16,818 nt of DNA from Planctomycetaceae bacterium (GTDB lineage: Bacteria > Planctomycetota > Planctomycetia > Pirellulales > Thermoguttaceae), in the NCBI GenBank assembly GCA_031283515.1, contig JAITBS010000012.1, positions 1-16,818 of the forward strand. Reading direction: 5' to 3'. Position numbers and translations under genes: made by a program. This document shows, piece by piece, positions 7,211 to 14,738 of this stretch. How positions within the stretch are numbered: the first letter of the stretch is position 1; each line of letters opens with the position of its first letter. The notes under the pieces were generated by a model, which saw only the letters and a list, made by a program, of their open reading frames with translations, did no database searches and was not told the origin of the DNA.

Positions 7211-7301
7211 ATTATTCAGCGGCGTTTCCGTATTACCATCGTGAACCCGATTCAAAGTCGGCTTCAGAAATAAAAAGCAATAAAAATCACTGACATATTA
7301 C
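7208..7301. mobile_element. Short (94 bp) degenerate inverted-repeat element
   Basis: The left end ATAATTATTCAGCG (7208-7221) and right end CACTGACATATTAC (7288-7301) are variants of the termini seen at 3714-3985. The left end, including TTTCCGTA just inside, is closest to that of the 13682-13790 copy. A stem GAAcCCGA ... TCGGcTTC (7243-7250 with 7258-7265) lies inside. The flanks share only five of eight bases (GTATTTTC and CTGATTTC), so any target duplication has decayed. Noncoding. Confidence 0.55.
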
Positions 7302-7381
7302 CTGATTTCAACAAATAAACCAAGACCAATTTCCAGTTAAGCGGAGCAAAATAAAATAATTGTCCTAACATAATATCGTAA

Positions 7382-7589
7382 GGGAATTTCTAAAAACCAT
7401 GTTTTCTAAAAATCTTGTCCTTAAAAAATAAGGACTTACAAATATTTTTTGAGTAAAGATTTGGGTTTTTAGAAGAAACGCCGGCGTCCCGCCCGCACCG
7501 TTTTGGGACAAAAAACACCTAAATATGCAGTCGAGACAACCGCGTTCCTTCTAAAAATAAATTTCTACATGAGATTTTTAGAAGTCCCC
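7382..7589. mobile_element. Noncoding element with nested inverted repeats (GGGAATTTCTAAAAACC family)
   Basis: The outer ends are GGGAATTTCTAAAAA (7382-7396) and TTTTTAGAAGTCCCC (7575-7589), complementary at 12 of 15 positions. A second inverted pair lies inside: TTTTTAGAAGAAACGC (7466-7481) and GCGTTCCTTCTAAAAA (7542-7557), complementary at 15 of 16. It encloses GTCCC ... GGGAC. A 7-bp hairpin GTCCTTA-AAAAA-TAAGGAC occupies 7417-7435. The left end matches 13829-13846 exactly over 18 bases in the opposite orientation. No open frame and no clear target duplication. Bases 7302-7381, between this element and the previous one, show nothing. Confidence 0.6.
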
Positions 7590-7629
7590 ATAACCTTGAA
7601 TCTGCTCATTATATAAACATTTGCAAGGA

Positions 7630-7752
7630 ATGGTTATAAGGATTTTAAGTATCGACTTGATTTTTTTTGTTTTTCTGACGATACCGATTATAAAGATTTC
7701 ATTGATTATTACTATTTTAGTCATAATGCGTTATCGGTACGAAAGACAATGA
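7630..7752 (+). CDS. Possible 40-residue membrane peptide overlapping the kinase start
   Basis: An ATG at 7630 opens a 40-codon frame that ends in TGA sharing ATGA with the histidine kinase start codon, the usual signature of translational coupling. The peptide is almost wholly hydrophobic from residue 5 to 33 (LIFFVFLTIPIIKISLII and onward), enough for one long or two short membrane spans, and ends in the basic stretch MRYRYERQ. AAGG lies too close to the ATG to be a good ribosome binding site; an in-frame TTG at 7621 is an alternative start. AT-rich DNA readily yields hydrophobic frames by chance, so this could be spurious, or the remains of a membrane segment once fused to the kinase. Confidence 0.3.
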   Translation: MVIRILSIDLIFFVFLTIPIIKISLIITILVIMRYRYERQ

Positions 7753-8540
7753 GCGATCTCAACAACATTCAAGAGTTAAAACGTCAAAATCAGTTTCTTG
7801 AAGAACAATTGACTCAAGCTCAACGATTGACAGCTCTTGGCGAGTTGACAGGGACAACAGCACACGAATTTAATAATATTCTAACGACAATCATCAACTA
7901 CGCCCAACTTGGGTTGCGGCATAAAGACGAACCCACGCGAACAAAATCATTCGATAAAATTTTACTTGCCTCCAAACGAGCCGCCAAAATTGCCAACACA
8001 ATTCTGGCAACAGCAAGGAATCGTAAAAAAAACTTTGAACCAATCAATTTGGTTATTCTTATTGAAGATGTTTTGCTATTACTGGAACGGGAAATGAATA
8101 GATATCGAATTGCCGTCGAAAAATTCTTTCAAAATAATATTCCTGAAATTATGGCGGATGGCAATCAGATTCAGCAAGTATTGCTCAACCTGTTGATCAA
8201 CGCCCGTCAGGCAATGCCTAATGGCGGAAGAATTGCTCTTAAAATAAGTTATGACGAAGAAAATGAGATGATAGATTTTGTTATTCGGGATTATGGTTGT
8301 GGTATTCCGGCGGGTAAATTGCCGCATATTTTCGACCGGTTTTACACAACAAAATCCGGACCCGACGAAAGCGGAAAAGGCGGTAATGGTCTCGGTCTTG
8401 CGAGTTGTAAATCGATTATCGAACAACACAAAGGGCTTATCCGAGTCGAAAGTACCGAAGGGAAAGGAACCGCCTTTATCGTCAAACTCCCAACAATTAT
8501 CCACTTAAAAATTTTGGAAGAATTAGGAAAAAATAAATAA
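7749..8540 (+). CDS. Soluble NtrB-type sensor histidine kinase
   Basis: Autophosphorylating kinase of a two-component system, predicted cytoplasmic because its 263 residues have no membrane span or signal. The N-terminus (about 3-30) is Gln/Glu/Leu-rich and looks coiled-coil. It leads directly into the dimerisation helix with the phosphoacceptor H39 in GTTAHEFNNILTTI. The ATPase domain shows the N box (QVLLNLLINARQAM, N151), G1 (DYGCGIP, D181), F box (IFDRFYTTK) and G2 (GGNGLGLAS). There is no PAS, GAF or receiver domain and no response regulator beside it. NtrB-class kinases often activate sigma-54 regulators; those such as FlgS in epsilonproteobacteria control flagellar genes, and the giant flagellin gene follows 317 bases downstream on the same strand. 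The link to flagella is inference from position. Confidence 0.88.
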   Translation: MSDLNNIQELKRQNQFLEEQLTQAQRLTALGELTGTTAHEFNNILTTIINYAQLGLRHKDEPTRTKSFDKILLASKRAAKIANTILATARNRKKNFEPINLVILIEDVLLLLEREMNRYRIAVEKFFQNNIPEIMADGNQIQQVLLNLLINARQAMPNGGRIALKISYDEENEMIDFVIRDYGCGIPAGKLPHIFDRFYTTKSGPDESGKGGNGLGLASCKSIIEQHKGLIRVESTEGKGTAFIVKLPTIIHLKILEELGKNK

Positions 8541-8857
8541 TAGCTCCTCAGTGTACATTGCTATTGGCATCCAAATTATCTTTACCTATTTTGTCTAATC
8601 AGAATAACTCTTACAAAAAGACCAAGTGTTTTGATTTGTATTGGTAAAAAATCCAACATTATTAAAACTTATAAATAAATCAATTCGATTATTAAAAACT
8701 GGAACACTGGATTGTTCCTAATATCCGGTCGGATCGTTTTTCCGACAATAAAAAGAAAAATCGGCATAAAGCAAAAAAAATTAAGAACAGTGTAATACGA
8801 ACCCCCCAAAGGTTTTCATGAAGTGCAATGACACCTCTTGGCTAAGGAGATGATCGC
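8541..8857 (+). promoter_or_regulatory. Leader/promoter region of the flagellin gene
   Basis: There is no gene in these 317 bases. A perfect dyad GGAACA-CTGGAT-TGTTCC lies at 8701-8718. A hairpin GTCGGA-TCGTTTT-TCCGAC at 8728-8746 has no T-tail, so it is more likely a leader structure or operator than a terminator. A weak sigma-70-like pair, TTGGCA (8564-8569) with a 17-base spacer and TATTTT (8587-8592), would give a long leader. I found no good sigma-28 or sigma-54 match. AAGGAG at 8844-8849, eight bases before the GTG, is a strong ribosome binding site. Confidence 0.45.
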
Positions 8858-11800
8858 GTGACGAGAATTTATACAAATGTTCCGGCAATGATTGCTCGAA
8901 GCAACCTGAATCGTAATATGGGTTCACTCGAAACATCATTGGAACGGTTAAGTACCGGTTTCAGAATTAACAGCGGTAAAGATGACCCAGCCGGTTTAAT
9001 CGCCAGCGAGATGCTCCGTTCGGATATGACCGGTATCAAAACGGCAATCAAAAATACAGAACGAGCCAATATGATGATTGCCACCGCTGATAGTGCGCTG
9101 AACGAAGTAACAAATTTACTTAACGATATTCGCGGTCTTGTTACCGAAGCCGCGAACACCGGCGCAATGAGTGCTGAAATGATCGCCGCAAACCAATTAC
9201 AAGTGGACGCATCACTCGACGCTATTGACCGCATTTCCTCCCAAACAACATTCATGGGATTGAAACTGCTTGACGGTTCTCTTGATTTTGATGTGACCGG
9301 CGCAAACCGAAATGATCTCCAAAATCTCTCTGTCCATCAGGTTACTTTTGGTTCCAATAAAAAACCGGTCGATGTTAATGTTGCGATACAGCAGGCAGCC
9401 GAAAAAGCGGCTTTGTATTACAATAATCCCGCATTGGCAGAAGATATTGTTTTACAATGGGGCGGAAATTACGGTTATTCAACCCAATCGTTTCAACGCG
9501 GAGCAACAGTTACGGAAATTGCTCGTGTGGTCAATGCGTCGTCCGACTCAACCGGTGTTACGGCAGAAGTGGGTTCCGACGCCATTGCCGGTACGATTTT
9601 AACAAGTAGTCTCGGTTTAAACAATGATATTATTCTCACGGCAGGAAATGCCGGTCTTAACGGCGGGAATGTCGAAATCAAATATCTTAAAGGAACTTCC
9701 GAAGGAATTACCGTAAAATATGAAGAACCAATCGATAAAAATTCTCCTGCCAAACTTTTGGTCTATCTTCAAACAGAAGAATATAAGAATGCAGTTGCGG
9801 ACGATGTTGACAACACAATCATTGATAACACCCAGTCACTTCACGATAATAACGCCTTAAAATTTGAAGCCAATATACCAGGTGCACAATATAACAACGC
9901 TAATATTCATTTTGTTGACGGACGTTTTACCCAATCTAATTTTGGTGTCGGCGGCAGCGATGATCCGAACAATCCTTACGGAGTCGCCGGTCACCAATAT
10001 GCGTACTATAATGATGAAGCGACGGTTTCCAAAGCGTTGTTTGGTGATGTCAACGGATTGACCAATATTGACAGTCTCAGCGGAAGCGGAACGTATTTTA
10101 CGATTCAGTCAAAAGAGGCAAGTTCCACTTATAATAATGTTGCGGTAACTTTTGTAGCGGATACTGCCGGAGAAGTTCCTGCCGGAAAAGCCGCCAAAGC
10201 AAGATATGAGGAAATCAAGGACGATACCGGAAATATTGTGTCAAAAAATTTGAAAATCTATTTCAAAGACGGAGCAACAATTGCGCAAATACAAGACGCT
10301 TTGAAACTGGAAGGACATTTTGAACTCACAACTTCCGATAGCAGTGTTTTAAGTGCTGCATTGGATGTAACTGCAGACAGTTTTGATTCTTCGGCTACAT
10401 ACGATTTTACCACAGATTCGCCGGCTGGTTACAGTAATACCAACAACAGCGGCGGTGAAGCCGGTACATTGTTTATTGTTTTGCCGTCAGACAGTATTGA
10501 TCCGAGTACAAGCAACGCTATTACGGCTAATGATATTGTGGCGATGTTTGATCCCGCGCAACAGGTATCACGCGGAAGTGAACGTGCTGCGGACTTGTTT
10601 AAAGTGACAAGAACTGTTGATAATGACGGAACCGGAGTGATTCATCTTTATAATTACATTTATACAAATTCAGATGGCAATGATGTTACGCTGACACCGA
10701 AAACGGAATTTAATCGTGTTCTCCAAAAGGGAGTTACCGGCGGCGAGGTGATTACGACAGCGGCGGAACTTGTTACCGCTCTTAATAATTCGGCATATTG
10801 GGGAATGGTGATGTGTCCCGAATTGATTGCCGAACTCGCCGGATACAACGCCAACGGAACTTATTATGACGCAACCACTCCACCCGTCATCACCGCAAAA
10901 CTTGCTCCGGGTAATTTTGGTAATCAGGTTGTTGCCGCATTTGAAGAAGTCGCCTATTACGGCAATCCAAACGAAGGAAACGCTCTTCAATTTCTCGGTG
11001 AAAAAAATTCGCCCAATATTCGATTTGTCGCCGAACCGGGTAATAGTGAGCTTTGGATTGATCGGACAACAGTTCCTGACAAGTTGGATTTTGCCCGTGC
11101 TGTTCTGACAGCTCAAGACCCCAAAGCAAGTCTTATTATTACCGCCAATGAAAAAGGCGAAAACTATGACGATGTTCAATTTGTTTATAAACGTATCAGT
11201 GAAAATCCTGACAGTCCGTATAATCCTGATGATCCAACCGATGGTCTTGATCCCAACCGTAAAAACGGTTGGGTTGAATATGATCCGGGAAAATCGTATG
11301 CCGAAGCACAGGCAACCTTCAAATCAACCGATGGTTACGATATTGCCAATTCCGCATTTTATGTTACCGCAACAGAACGCGGTGATATGTTCAATAATAT
11401 ACCGGTTCAGATGACGATGAGCGATACGCAGTCGGAAGCGGTTAAAGTTATTTTTGATACCAAAACAAATCAACTCCGTGTTTCGCTCAACAGTTCGATG
11501 GTGAATGCGCCGCCGACAGATATTCAGAGTGATCCGGCGTGGTATCCGCAAATTACTGCCAATGATGTTATTGCGGCGATTAACAATGCTGATCTTGGTT
11601 TTACGGCGGCGTTGTCGTATTCTCAGAATACGTCGAATATGTACGATTTATCGAAGCCGACCGATCCGACAACCAATCCGGCTCATCCTTATGAATTTCT
11701 TGTTGATTCCAACGGTAATCCTTATCCTGTTGCCTACAACAATGGAACAGGAACTTTCGGACACATCGGACTCAAGGTGAATCAGTTTACGGAAATTGCC

Positions 11801-13561
11801 AACACGAAAGAGACCGGCGGACATCTTGGCGGAACGGTAACTGTTTGGATGGCGGATCACGAAACTGTTGATGATGCCGGCAATGCAACCACACGGCAAC
11901 CCAATGCCAATGATGCGGCTTTGTTGTTAAACAGTGATCAGGTTGTCGGTAAAATGTTCAATACTCGAACTTATTCCTCCGATCCGGAATCCGGTAATGG
12001 GCTGATAGATTTTGTCAAAGACGGTCCGATTGTAACTTCCGGCGGACTGGTTGAAAAAGGGGCGATTACGGTTCATCTTGTTATGGATGAAAAAGGTCTT
12101 GTTCAGACAACCGCCAAAGATTTAGCAACATGGTGGGACACGCAAGACCCGAAAAGTGTTGATTATATTAGTGTTAGTGTTGTCCGTCCTGCCGGTGCTC
12201 AATGGGACGAATGTAATGATCCTTACGGAACCGGATTGTTGGCTCCGACGATTTCAAGAGGTGAATGTGATGAATGGATTATCAATGATATTCAATTTGT
12301 TGGGTGGAACGATAATATCGAACAACAACATCTCGTCTTGACAAAAGCCAAGGGAACAATGACTTCCGATAATGGAATCAATGCTTCTTATGATTTGGTT
12401 GCCAAACAAAATGGACCCGAATACAACGGATATACAGTTGTTTATGCTGATGATAGTAGTGTTACGGGACTTTATGCCGACAATTACATTGAAGGAACGG
12501 AAAACAATCCTTGTGATGAAGAGGAATACACTGGTTTGGAGAAAGATGATGGCGGCAATCTTATTACACCTCAAACGACTTCGGTTAAAGGGATGCGTCT
12601 TGAATTGGATAGTAATCTCAAAACGATTACGATTCATCTTCGGGCGGGAATTACGACGGCGTACGATATTGAGCAATTGATTGAGAATGATCCGCAAACG
12701 CGGAATCTTTTTGAAGTTCTGCAACATGGAGATGGTTCGGGCGTTGTTTCGATGCAGGATGATACGTTGCTCACGAAAGATGGGGCGTTACCGGCGGGCG
12801 AATTGAACGGAGCAAAACTTTTATTTGGAGAAGATGCGAGCGATTACTTCCTTATTTTCAAATCGTTGGATTATGGCAGTGATCAATTTGTTGATGTTCA
12901 GGCAACGACGACAAACGGTAGTAAAACCACATTCACATTGAATGACAAAAGCGGTAATATTGCGGAAAAGGTTTATGGTCAGGATGTGAAGGCGTTGATC
13001 AATGGAGTTCAAGCGGTGGGAAATGGTCTTGATGTCTCTTTGAACACAGCAACGCTTTCGTTGGATATGACGCTTAGTGAGGGGGCGGGAACAAACGACA
13101 AGTACACAACTTCGTTTTCAATAACTGGTGGTGGTGCAACTTACCAGATTGGTTCTGATGTTGTTTCCAACCAACAGATTACGCTTGGTATCCAAAGTGT
13201 GAACACCGTCAAGTTAGGTGGTGCTTCGGGCAAGATGTACCAACTCCGTAGTGGTCAAGATGCTTCGCTTACTAGTGATACCAACAAAGCATTCCGAATT
13301 GTTGAAGAGTCTATTCTTGCGATTACCGCAATACGTGGACGACTCGGAACGATGCAAAAAGCAACATTTGAAACAAATATCAATGTTCTCAATGATACAC
13401 TGGAAGCAATTACCGAAGCGGAAAGTCAAATTCGTGATACTGATTTTGCCGAAGAAACTGCGAATCTAACCCGTGCACAAATACTGGTTCAGTCCAATAT
13501 TAATACATTGGGTATTGCGAACCAAATTCCAAACTACATGCTCGGATTACTCAGTCAATAA
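8858..13561 (+). CDS. Giant flagellin with about 1300-residue modular insertion
   Basis: Structural protein of the flagellar filament. The start is GTG at 8858 with AAGGAG eight bases upstream; the protein has 1567 residues against roughly 270-550 for ordinary flagellins. Residues 1-145 form a standard D0/D1 N-terminus (SLERLSTGFRINSGKDDPAG, 27-46). Residues 1456-1567 form the C-terminal D1/D0 (IRDTDFAEETANLTRAQIL, 1525-1543, ending NYMLGLLSQ). Between them lie divergent beta-rich modules. A motif of the form hydrophobic strand, A-x-x-x-G-x-x-[YF]-[ND]-N-x-x-V recurs near residues 257, 334, 413, 676, 758, 833, 1176 and 1327. A strand-plus-helix segment with [IV]-x-[AT]-x-D-I recurs near 463, 552, 895 and 1254. 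Four cysteines (653, 1119, 1137, 1219) are unusual for flagellin. The insert should be surface exposed on the filament. No export chaperone or other flagellar gene is nearby. Confidence 0.92.
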   Translation: MTRIYTNVPAMIARSNLNRNMGSLETSLERLSTGFRINSGKDDPAGLIASEMLRSDMTGIKTAIKNTERANMMIATADSALNEVTNLLNDIRGLVTEAANTGAMSAEMIAANQLQVDASLDAIDRISSQTTFMGLKLLDGSLDFDVTGANRNDLQNLSVHQVTFGSNKKPVDVNVAIQQAAEKAALYYNNPALAEDIVLQWGGNYGYSTQSFQRGATVTEIARVVNASSDSTGVTAEVGSDAIAGTILTSSLGLNNDIILTAGNAGLNGGNVEIKYLKGTSEGITVKYEEPIDKNSPAKLLVYLQTEEYKNAVADDVDNTIIDNTQSLHDNNALKFEANIPGAQYNNANIHFVDGRFTQSNFGVGGSDDPNNPYGVAGHQYAYYNDEATVSKALFGDVNGLTNIDSLSGSGTYFTIQSKEASSTYNNVAVTFVADTAGEVPAGKAAKARYEEIKDDTGNIVSKNLKIYFKDGATIAQIQDALKLEGHFELTTSDSSVLSAALDVTADSFDSSATYDFTTDSPAGYSNTNNSGGEAGTLFIVLPSDSIDPSTSNAITANDIVAMFDPAQQVSRGSERAADLFKVTRTVDNDGTGVIHLYNYIYTNSDGNDVTLTPKTEFNRVLQKGVTGGEVITTAAELVTALNNSAYWGMVMCPELIAELAGYNANGTYYDATTPPVITAKLAPGNFGNQVVAAFEEVAYYGNPNEGNALQFLGEKNSPNIRFVAEPGNSELWIDRTTVPDKLDFARAVLTAQDPKASLIITANEKGENYDDVQFVYKRISENPDSPYNPDDPTDGLDPNRKNGWVEYDPGKSYAEAQATFKSTDGYDIANSAFYVTATERGDMFNNIPVQMTMSDTQSEAVKVIFDTKTNQLRVSLNSSMVNAPPTDIQSDPAWYPQITANDVIAAINNADLGFTAALSYSQNTSNMYDLSKPTDPTTNPAHPYEFLVDSNGNPYPVAYNNGTGTFGHIGLKVNQFTEIANTKETGGHLGGTVTVWMADHETVDDAGNATTRQPNANDAALLLNSDQVVGKMFNTRTYSSDPESGNGLIDFVKDGPIVTSGGLVEKGAITVHLVMDEKGLVQTTAKDLATWWDTQDPKSVDYISVSVVRPAGAQWDECNDPYGTGLLAPTISRGECDEWIINDIQFVGWNDNIEQQHLVLTKAKGTMTSDNGINASYDLVAKQNGPEYNGYTVVYADDSSVTGLYADNYIEGTENNPCDEEEYTGLEKDDGGNLITPQTTSVKGMRLELDSNLKTITIHLRAGITTAYDIEQLIENDPQTRNLFEVLQHGDGSGVVSMQDDTLLTKDGALPAGELNGAKLLFGEDASDYFLIFKSLDYGSDQFVDVQATTTNGSKTTFTLNDKSGNIAEKVYGQDVKALINGVQAVGNGLDVSLNTATLSLDMTLSEGAGTNDKYTTSFSITGGGATYQIGSDVVSNQQITLGIQSVNTVKLGGASGKMYQLRSGQDASLTSDTNKAFRIVEESILAITAIRGRLGTMQKATFETNINVLNDTLEAITEAESQIRDTDFAEETANLTRAQILVQSNINTLGIANQIPNYMLGLLSQ

Positions 13562-13642
13562 ACAAACGAGTAAACAAACAAATAAATCGAACTCCAAAGT
13601 AATTTCTTTTTCGAGTATTCTGTGTTCGTATCTATCCAGCAG

Positions 13643-13674
13643 CGTTTCGATTTAGTAACGTTTCGATTTAGTAG
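13643..13674. repeat. Tandem duplication of a 16-mer, CGTTTCGATTTAGTAR
   Basis: Two adjacent copies, 13643-13658 and 13659-13674, are identical except for the last base. They lie in the 3' flank of the flagellin gene, eight bases before the next inverted-repeat element. No terminator-like stem is visible between the flagellin stop and this point. Confidence 0.6.
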
Positions 13675-13681
13675 AAATGTC

Positions 13682-13790
13682 GTAATTATTCAGTGGAATT
13701 TCCGTAATGTTTATTTTTTGTCCGTCCTACGGAAACGACACTTTATTAATCATTGGCACGTTCAAAATAAAAATGCCACTGATATATTAC
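13682..13790. mobile_element. 109-bp inverted-repeat element (GTAATTATTCAGTG ... CACTGATATATTAC)
   Basis: The left end is GTAATTATTCAGTG (13682-13695), a two-base variant of the canonical left terminus. The right end, CACTGATATATTAC (13777-13790), is canonical. Inside is the 5-3-5 hairpin TCCGT-CCT-ACGGA (13721-13733). The flanks share only GAAA (GAAATGTC and GAAAATAG), so a target duplication is not convincing. It is noncoding and lies between the flagellin gene and the decayed small genes. Confidence 0.65.
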
Positions 13791-13828
13791 GAAAATAGCA
13801 TAACTTAATGTCAACAATATACAAGAGA

Positions 13829-13846
13829 GGTTTTTAGAAATTCCCT
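13829..13846. repeat. Solo end of the GGGAATTTCTAAAAACC repeat family
   Basis: GGTTTTTAGAAATTCCCT is the exact 18-base reverse complement of 7381-7398, the left end of the element at 7382-7589. No matching second end lies within several hundred bases, so this is a solo end or the remnant of an element. It abuts the point where the small minus-strand gene at 13851-13961 loses its expected continuation. Confidence 0.55.
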
Positions 13847-13850
13847 ATAG

Positions 13851-13961
13851 TCAAAAGGTTCTTTTTTGTATGAGCATGATAAAGCGTTCCGCATCAACCA
13901 AGCCCCAATTTTTTGCCAAGATTTCCATACCTTCATTTCTAATAAGAGTATCAGTTTTCAT
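13851..13961 (-). pseudogene. Frameshifted, truncated small gene (PFDYT-W type conserved hypothetical)
   Basis: A good start (AGGAG seven bases before the ATG at 13961) opens a 36-codon frame beginning MKTDTLIRNEGMEILAKNWG and continuing LVDAERFIMLIQKRTF before TGA. Removing one T from the TTTT run just before that stop restores DYREFLKTS. The family I recall continues '...VEAERFI-LI-REPFDYT-W', so the frame was probably shifted by a one-base insertion. Its downstream half is replaced by the solo repeat end at 13829-13846. I recall such proteins as short conserved hypotheticals, possibly antitoxin-like, and cannot name the family. A sequencing error in the T run could explain the shift but not the missing second half. 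Confidence 0.55.
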
Positions 13962-14059
13962 TCTTTCTCTCCTGTTATTCCAACAAAATCAATGGGATTA
14001 ATTACAATCTCAATCGCACATGCAATAGGCAATGAATCTTTGGGTTTGATTTTATTTTT
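13958..14059 (-). pseudogene. C-terminal fragment of an unidentified gene, coupled to the next small frame
   Basis: A frame open from about 14059 reads KDSLPIACAIEIVINPIDFV, then GITGEKE, and stops at TGA sharing ATGA with the start of the small gene at 13961. The amino acid composition and the 4-base overlap look like the true C-terminus of a protein in a two-gene operon. No start codon with a ribosome binding site precedes it; the frame closes at a stop near 14060, right at the end of mazF. I infer that the 5' part was lost when mazEF arrived or in a deletion. Confidence 0.35.
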
Positions 14060-14384
14060 CTATTTCAATAAATCCGCTAATAATATCAATAACAGCAAAC
14101 AGAATATCTTGCGGTAATTCTTCGATATAAGAATAATGTCTTGCATTGATATCCAAAGTTCTTGTTTGGTCACAAAGAATAACACCAGTTGTTTTTGTTC
14201 GTTTATCTAATTTTATGTGAAACGGATGATTTTTATCCGTATTTGTTATTGGACAAACAATAGCCAAACTTGAGAATTTGTTAAATGATTCATTACTTAC
14301 CACCAATGCGGGACGTTTACCTTTTTGTTCGTGTCCGATTTGTGAATCAAAGTCGAGTCGGATGATTTGTCCTTGTTTTAGCAT
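14052..14384 (-). CDS. mazF: MazF/PemK-type endoribonuclease toxin
   Basis: Sequence-specific mRNA interferase, held inactive by the antitoxin encoded just upstream. From the ATG at 14384 the protein has 110 residues: GQIIRLDFD (5-13), the conserved GKRPALVVSN (22-31) with the basic residue R24, CPITNTD (44-50), and DQTRTLD (72-78), typical of active MazF. It closes with the helix DILFAVIDIISGFIE. I prefer this start over the upstream ATG at 14411 because conserved MazF sequence begins here, AGGAAAAG lies just before it, and it overlaps the antitoxin stop (ATGCTAA) as in coupled TA pairs. All key residues seem present, so the toxin is likely active. Confidence 0.92.
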   Translation of the reverse strand: MLKQGQIIRLDFDSQIGHEQKGKRPALVVSNESFNKFSSLAIVCPITNTDKNHPFHIKLDKRTKTTGVILCDQTRTLDINARHYSYIEELPQDILFAVIDIISGFIEIEK

Positions 14385-14641
14385 ACTTCTTTTCCTACCG
14401 GTGTTCCCCAATCAATTTCATTTTGGGCAAGATGTTTTTGCTCATATTGTTCACCATAAAAATCTTGAAGACGTTCTTTTGTGGTACGATGTTTTTGTTG
14501 ATTTAATTTTTTTATTACAATGGCGTCATTTTGCAAGATTATATCAACCGTTTCATTTTCTGAAATATTGACATTTTGTAACAAATCTTTCGGGAGGCGT
14601 ATTTCCTGACTATTCCCCCATTTTACAATTGCCGTTTGCAT
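14378..14641 (-). CDS. mazE: MazE-type antitoxin (AbrB-fold)
   Basis: DNA-binding antitoxin that neutralises MazF and represses its own operon. From the ATG at 14641 the protein has 87 residues. The N-terminal swapped-hairpin DNA-binding fold is shown by QTAIVKWGNSQEIRLPKDLL (2-21) and ETVDIILQNDAIVIKK. The C-terminal tail EIDWGTPVGKEVC would wrap MazF; most relatives I recall end in W rather than C. GGAGGT at 14654-14649 lies eight bases upstream of this ATG, whereas the alternative ATG at 14656 overlaps that site, so 14641 is chosen. A possible -10 TATAAT lies at 14695-14690, but no -35 is clear. Confidence 0.9.
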   Translation of the reverse strand: MQTAIVKWGNSQEIRLPKDLLQNVNISENETVDIILQNDAIVIKKLNQQKHRTTKERLQDFYGEQYEQKHLAQNEIDWGTPVGKEVC

Positions 14642-14738
14642 TACATTTACCTCCAAAATATTAAGATAGATCGTACACTATTATTTTAAATTATATTTTG
14701 TATGTTCCCTCATTTTATCTTAACTACAAATTTATTAT

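Noticed and set aside
8560..8720. Sigma-54 promoter before the flagellin (TTGGCATCC... or TGGAACACTGGATTGTT)
   Set aside because: In neither case is a GC dinucleotide placed correctly relative to the GG; the second candidate has 11 rather than 10 bases between the elements.
13683..13790. Flagellin terminator in the 3' flank
   Set aside because: The dyad there belongs to the inverted-repeat element, and no GC-rich stem followed by a T-run lies between 13562 and 13681.
13829..13853. Continuation of the small gene by TGA read-through (selenocysteine)
   Set aside because: No selenocysteine insertion element is visible, and a one-base change in the TTTT run explains the reading frame more simply.
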